Of a stretch of 64,000 nt of DNA, positions 60,035-64,000 are shown piece by piece. Each line of letters opens with the position of its first letter. Within the stretch, counting starts at the first letter, position 1. The DNA lies in the NCBI RefSeq assembly GCF_027580225.2, contig NC_073357.2, positions 43,486,001-43,550,000 on the forward strand, read 5' to 3'. The notes under the pieces were generated by a model. That model had not been told where the DNA came from and ran no database searches. It saw nothing but the letters and a program-made list of their open reading frames with translations. This DNA is from Misgurnus anguillicaudatus. Its lineage: Eukaryota; Chordata; Actinopteri; Cypriniformes; Cobitidae. The position numbers and the translations under genes are program-made.

Positions 60035-60476
60035 TAGGGATGCACCGATAGGATTTTTTTGGACCGATACCGATTTAAACAGACAACTTCTGGCCGATAC
60101 CAATATTAAACACTTGTATACAATACTATACAGTTGGTCTATTAGCTAGTTTATTTCTGCATCAAATTTTTTTTACTGAACATGGATTGGATCTAATTAA
60201 CATTCAACTGACCAACATAATAAGAGAGGCACAAATTAAGCTAAAACAAATATAATAAGACAGCATGACAACCTTCAAAGGTGGTTTTTGCTATTCAGCA
60301 TTTATTTTATTAACAACATTAACAAATTTTTTACATATAATGGATTTCTTTATGCAGTTAATTAATAAACAATCGATATTGGCCTTTCTCGTGCTATTGC
60401 CAATATGCCGATGGTTTCAAATTCATCAAAAAATCGGCCGATAAATATCAGCGGCCGATACATCGGTGCATCACTA
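60035..60476. mobile_element. hAT MITE, TAGGGATGCACCGATA ends (442 bp)
   Basis: TAGGGATGCACCGATA and (reverse complement) TAGTGATGCACCGATG are the ends, with repeated 'ggccgata' subterminal motifs. The flanks CAAAAAAC and CAAAAAAT agree at seven of eight. Confidence 0.87.
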
Positions 60477-60524
60477 CAAAAAATGCAATGGACCGAATTG
60501 CTTTTGTGGTGTAGACATGCAACT

Positions 60525-61193
60525 TAGCGATGCGCGGGTCTGCATTTTTTCCAACCCGCGGGTCCGGCTTTTATGAAATATTTGGCCCGCCCCCACCCAC
60601 CCCGCAACACTGTATCTATTTTTACAACCCGCGCCCACGACCATTAAAATAGACATACTAGGCATTTGTAATGTAAATAAAAAGAGGCTTTATTTCAGAC
60701 TAAAAGTGCTTGGAAACAGCCATTAGATTACATCGACCCTGTGAAGTGGCAAAAACATACGCGTATGAACCATTGAAACCAGCATGGTCATATTAATATA
60801 GAGATAGGATAATGATAAACATTTTCAACATTTACAAAGCAGTGTTTGTATTATCTTTTCACAAATTCCCTACCTTAATTTCTCCCGCAGATCGTCTCTC
60901 CTCTTTCATTTCTCCGTTTGTTTTGTTGTTGTGGCTGGCAGCAGGAGCTACTAGGCGTTTCCGTGACGTGACGCCAAAGGTTTGGGGATATCAAGTTACG
61001 TTGCGCAAGTTACGTTGCCACGTAGGCCTACGTAATTTAACCCTATCAAAGAACGTTATAAAATATAAATAAATAGATAAATAAATATATATATATTCCC
61101 AAATGTTTAATATATATGCTTGTTTTTAATGACCCGCCCCAACCCACCCCGCATTAAAGACCCGCGGGTTACGAGATGACCGGCTCATCACTA
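60525..61193. mobile_element. hAT element, TAGCGATGCGCGGGTC ends (669 bp)
   Basis: The left end TAGCGATGCGCGGGTC and the right end (reverse complement TAGTGATGAGCCGGTC) with 'acccgcgggt' subterminal blocks. The flanks ATGCAACT and ATGCAAGT agree at seven of eight. The ends resemble those at 37462 and 45367. Confidence 0.85.
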
Positions 61194-61576
61194 ATGCAAG
61201 TGGTTGAATGTGTTCGAGCAGCCACATAAGACCACCTACTTTCCGCCTTTTAATCTAATGTGATGTACGAGCACAATGTTTTAACATAGGACATGACTTT
61301 TAGCATGAACACAGTGTACAGCACAATCTTTAGGCTTTCATTGATAAATATGAAGTATCTCCTCTCCAACTTTTACATTATTTTCATTTTGTGAGCGTTT
61401 GAAAGTTGCATGAACTTTTTTAAATCAATTGCTCTGAAATATCAGAGAAAGCTCTTACATATACATGTACAAAACTTGTTTAAGCGAAAACAGTGGGACT
61501 CGCCCACAGACCACTCCCTCATAAAATCAGGACATAAGTAGTCGAAAGTGAACAAAAGAGACAAATTAAAAAACCC

Positions 61577-61970
61577 GGGCTGCGTCTGAAACCACATACT
61601 GTACTGTACAGTACATACTGAATGAGATTAAGTACCTACTTACTGACTGTTAAAACAGTAGGTAATGTAGTATGAATGAGATTCAGACGTACTACATCCG
61701 CCATGTTGATACATCACGTGACATCACGTCATGTCATTCCAGCGCGAAAACAGCTGCATGCCTCTTCTTCTTCATTGGATAACACCTCTCCCAGGCATCA
61801 TGGGATAGTGAAGTGTCCGTCGTATGCACACTTGAAAATCTAACTGGAAGTAGTCAGTAATCTGGGAACTTTACGCATACTGTTTTTGGAATACTCTGAA
61901 TTCAGACATACTACTCGCCTTGCCTACTGCTTTTCGCCTACTATATAGTATGGAAGTTTCGGACGCAGCA
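61577..61970. mobile_element. MITE with GCTGCGTCTGAAAC ends (~394 bp)
   Basis: GGGCTGCGTCTGAAACC and (reverse complement) GTGCTGCGTCCGAAACTTCC are the ends, with 'catactgtactg'-like subterminal repeats. A decayed piece of this family appears near 32456. No TSD assigned. Confidence 0.7.
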
Positions 61971-62060
61971 CGGGTGTAAACTTGAACGTGTCTCTCTCGT
62001 CGACTTGTGTCCACCAATTGACCAAAACGCATCTTAATACCAGGTATAAACAGCCTCTTA

Positions 62061-62700
62061 GTGTCAGATCACATTGTGCCACTACTCTTTGTTTATTCTT
62101 ATCTTAATACTGCAAGTTACAAGGTTTCTGTAATGGCTCTTACACATACCCTAGTTTTCTTCTGAGCTCCTTGCTTAAATATATGAAGTGCGTCTAACAT
62201 GTTTTGACATGTTTTTTTTTATTTTATTATTATTAAGCGGATCTGATGCGAAAGAGAGATGAATGTGTAATATGTGCCAAGAGCATTCGGTCAATATCAT
62301 TCAGGCATGAAAATCCCTCACCTTTCGGCGAAATTCGCCGTTTTGAAGCCAAAAAAGGTGACCCACGTGAATCATGTAGATTCGATGAGAAAACATTTTT
62401 TGGGGGAGGGGGGTATGCGCGCGTCATCCAACATGTATCCCACTACATTAGATTTGTTTGAGTTCATGCTGCGCTACAAAACCCGACAGGCAGACAGGTG
62501 ACATCAAAGTATCACGAGAGTGAATCGAGAAGTCATAAGGAAGTCTGCTTTCGAACGGCTCTCGCGCTACTGTGATTTCTGTATTCTTCGTCATACAAGC
62601 TTGTTGAAGATGCGTAGAGCGACTGCCTTCGGGACGTAAAGTCAACACAAAACGCTGTAAAACTATCATTGTGGAATTGTAAGGCATCAACCAGTTAAAA
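62061..62700. other. Unassigned repeat-like sequence
   Basis: 62489-62585 resembles 26113-26215 inside the CAGGGTTT element ('ataaggaagtctgctttcga' versus 'ataagaggagactgcttccg', both leading to 'gctctcgcg'). 'aaatccctcacctttcggcg' upstream looks like part of a repeat. Overlapping open frames at 62246-62690 are not recognised. Confidence 0.35.
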
Positions 62701-64000
62701 CAACATATCTACACCTAAAAGATTTTTTGTTGGAACCGATTGGAACAAATTATGGACGTACTCCTCGTTTGTAAGTCACATTGGTCTACGGCTGTAAGTA
62801 CTTAAATGTAAATATGGTGAAACTGCAAAATATTGCATGACATGCTGTAATAAGAACATACTGTTACTAATACAGTTAATAAGGAAGTTTACAGTAACAT
62901 TTAACGATTTTAGACTATTTGAGCGACAAAGTTGCTAAAGTGAACTGTTTTCAGTGCGCATCCACGCACAAACTCAAAAGCCCACGCCCAACGCGCGTTT
63001 CAAAAATCACGCAAAGCAAAAGCATATTGTTTTGGGCTTGACAGGAGATATACGCACAAACTATATTGTAATAGCACAGTCTCTGCAAGTATTCTCATAA
63101 AAACAGTCGTTTATTATAAGTGAGAAGTTGATCAGATGTGTCAGTGTATAGATCGCTTCTCTGTTGTTAAAGGGACAGTTCGTCTTATAAGAAATGGTTA
63201 TGTTTGAGTCATTATGTTAATCAAACTACAAAAGACAAAAGGAAAATCACTTTTATAGCTTTAAAAAGATCAATTATATTTAATTTATAGAATAAAAACA
63301 GTGTTATGTTAATTTGATACTGTTTTTTCTACCTAATCAATACTGTTAGATCTTACTTTATTTGTAACTTTGTTCTTTTCTATTTTATATCCTTGTCATT
63401 TCTTGATTTGTTCTTATTTTATTTTCCCACATCACTTTTTTGCTTATCTGAAAATTATTCAACCCATGACTCAAAAACCATAATGTAATTCATTTAACCA
63501 GTACTATATTGTAAAATTAATTCATTTTAAATTAGATGTAGGTCTTCAGGTCCACCCTATTTCAAGGCCAACTTAAAATTGTATGGCCTTGCGACTGATG
63601 GTCAGATTATGGCAAAATAAAATGATTGCAGATTTAAAAAAGTATGGGAATGCTACTTGTTACAGCTTTCCACATTTATCAACCCATTTAATTAAACATG
63701 GTTTCTGTTACTAGTCAAATGTTTACATTTTAAATTTGAAAGAATTAAATAATTGAAATAATGGTCATAATGTATTTTTTGCGTATGTTATAGTGTGCAT
63801 TTTGTTTCTGCGCACATGGAGGGATGTTGAGTTCCTTCCTTCTTTTTTGTCCTTGGCCAATCACATGCCTGAAGAATAAGTAAGTTAAGTTACAGCATGT
63901 TCCCTAATGAGGCCATAATATTTATTCTGGGGGGTCCTCCCACCTCACGGCCCCATCAGAGGCCACATCGCCCCTCGAGCACCCTTCTCACCTTTTTCAC
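62701..64000. other. AT-rich to unique sequence, no gene seen
   Basis: 'ttaaagggacagttcgtc' at about 63167 resembles a MITE end. The last ~130 bp are GC-balanced. No exon is recognised before the window ends. Confidence 0.35.

Larger units (their letters stand above)
59893..62057. mobile_element. Harbinger-like element with three insertions
   Basis: GAGGCTGTTTACACCTGCTA at the left and (reverse complement) GAGGCTGTTTATACCTGGTA at the right extend into ~40-bp TIRs including 'taagatgcgttttggt'. Flanks TAA and TTA. Interrupted at 60035-60476, 60525-61193 and 61577-61970; without them it is about 0.65 kb. Confidence 0.82.

Overview
This window looks like a gene-poor piece of a teleost genome, most likely a cyprinid (carp, goldfish, barb or zebrafish relative). 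I infer this from repeat families of a type I associate with cyprinid genomes: tRNA-derived SINEs sharing an L2-type 3' tail, dense non-autonomous hAT and Harbinger-like elements with 8-bp and 3-bp target-site duplications (TSDs), long fold-back MITEs, and long CA, GA and TA microsatellites. No bacterial, organellar or viral gene is visible. No open reading frame exceeds about 130 codons, and none of the longer ones has convincing protein features apart from one decayed THAP-domain fragment.

Layout. 1-4.5 kb: a ~0.4-0.5 kb sequence repeated directly, a fold-back element, then a SINE split by a Harbinger-like element that carries six copies of a 15-base motif. 4.5-6.3 kb: unique. 6.3-8.9 kb and 10.5-11.8 kb: nested DNA elements. 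12.7-17.6 kb: unique, with CpG-rich and conserved-noncoding-like stretches and a pure GA microsatellite. 17.6-19.7 kb: three-level nest with a THAP (P-element-type) pseudogene. 19.7-21.7 kb: unique. 21.7-27.4 kb: stacked hAT insertions. 27.4-32.5 kb: unique. 32.5-35.4 kb: MITE containing a SINE, itself split within its B box by another element. 35.4-39.3 kb: mostly unique with one hAT MITE. 39.3-43.0 kb: repeats. 43.0-44.8 kb: unique with one weak candidate exon. 44.8-48.0 kb: repeats, including one element hit twice by hATs. 48.0-50.7 kb: unique. 50.7-52.2 kb and 54.2-62.1 kb: repeats, ending in an element with three further insertions. The rest is unique or unassigned.

The unique blocks are balanced in composition, poor in recognisable repeats and scattered with homeodomain-, POU- and Sox-like motifs. 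That would fit a regulatory desert or a large intron of a developmental gene, but this is inference and no flanking gene can be named. Element boundaries are best supported where matching TSDs flank inverted termini, or where a second copy of the host element in the same window supplies the empty site. I saw no undescribed biological system. The strongest observations are the nesting order, the exact 5-bp TSD of a CAGGG-ended element, the THAP fragment, the insertion into a palindromic SINE B box, and the motif array.
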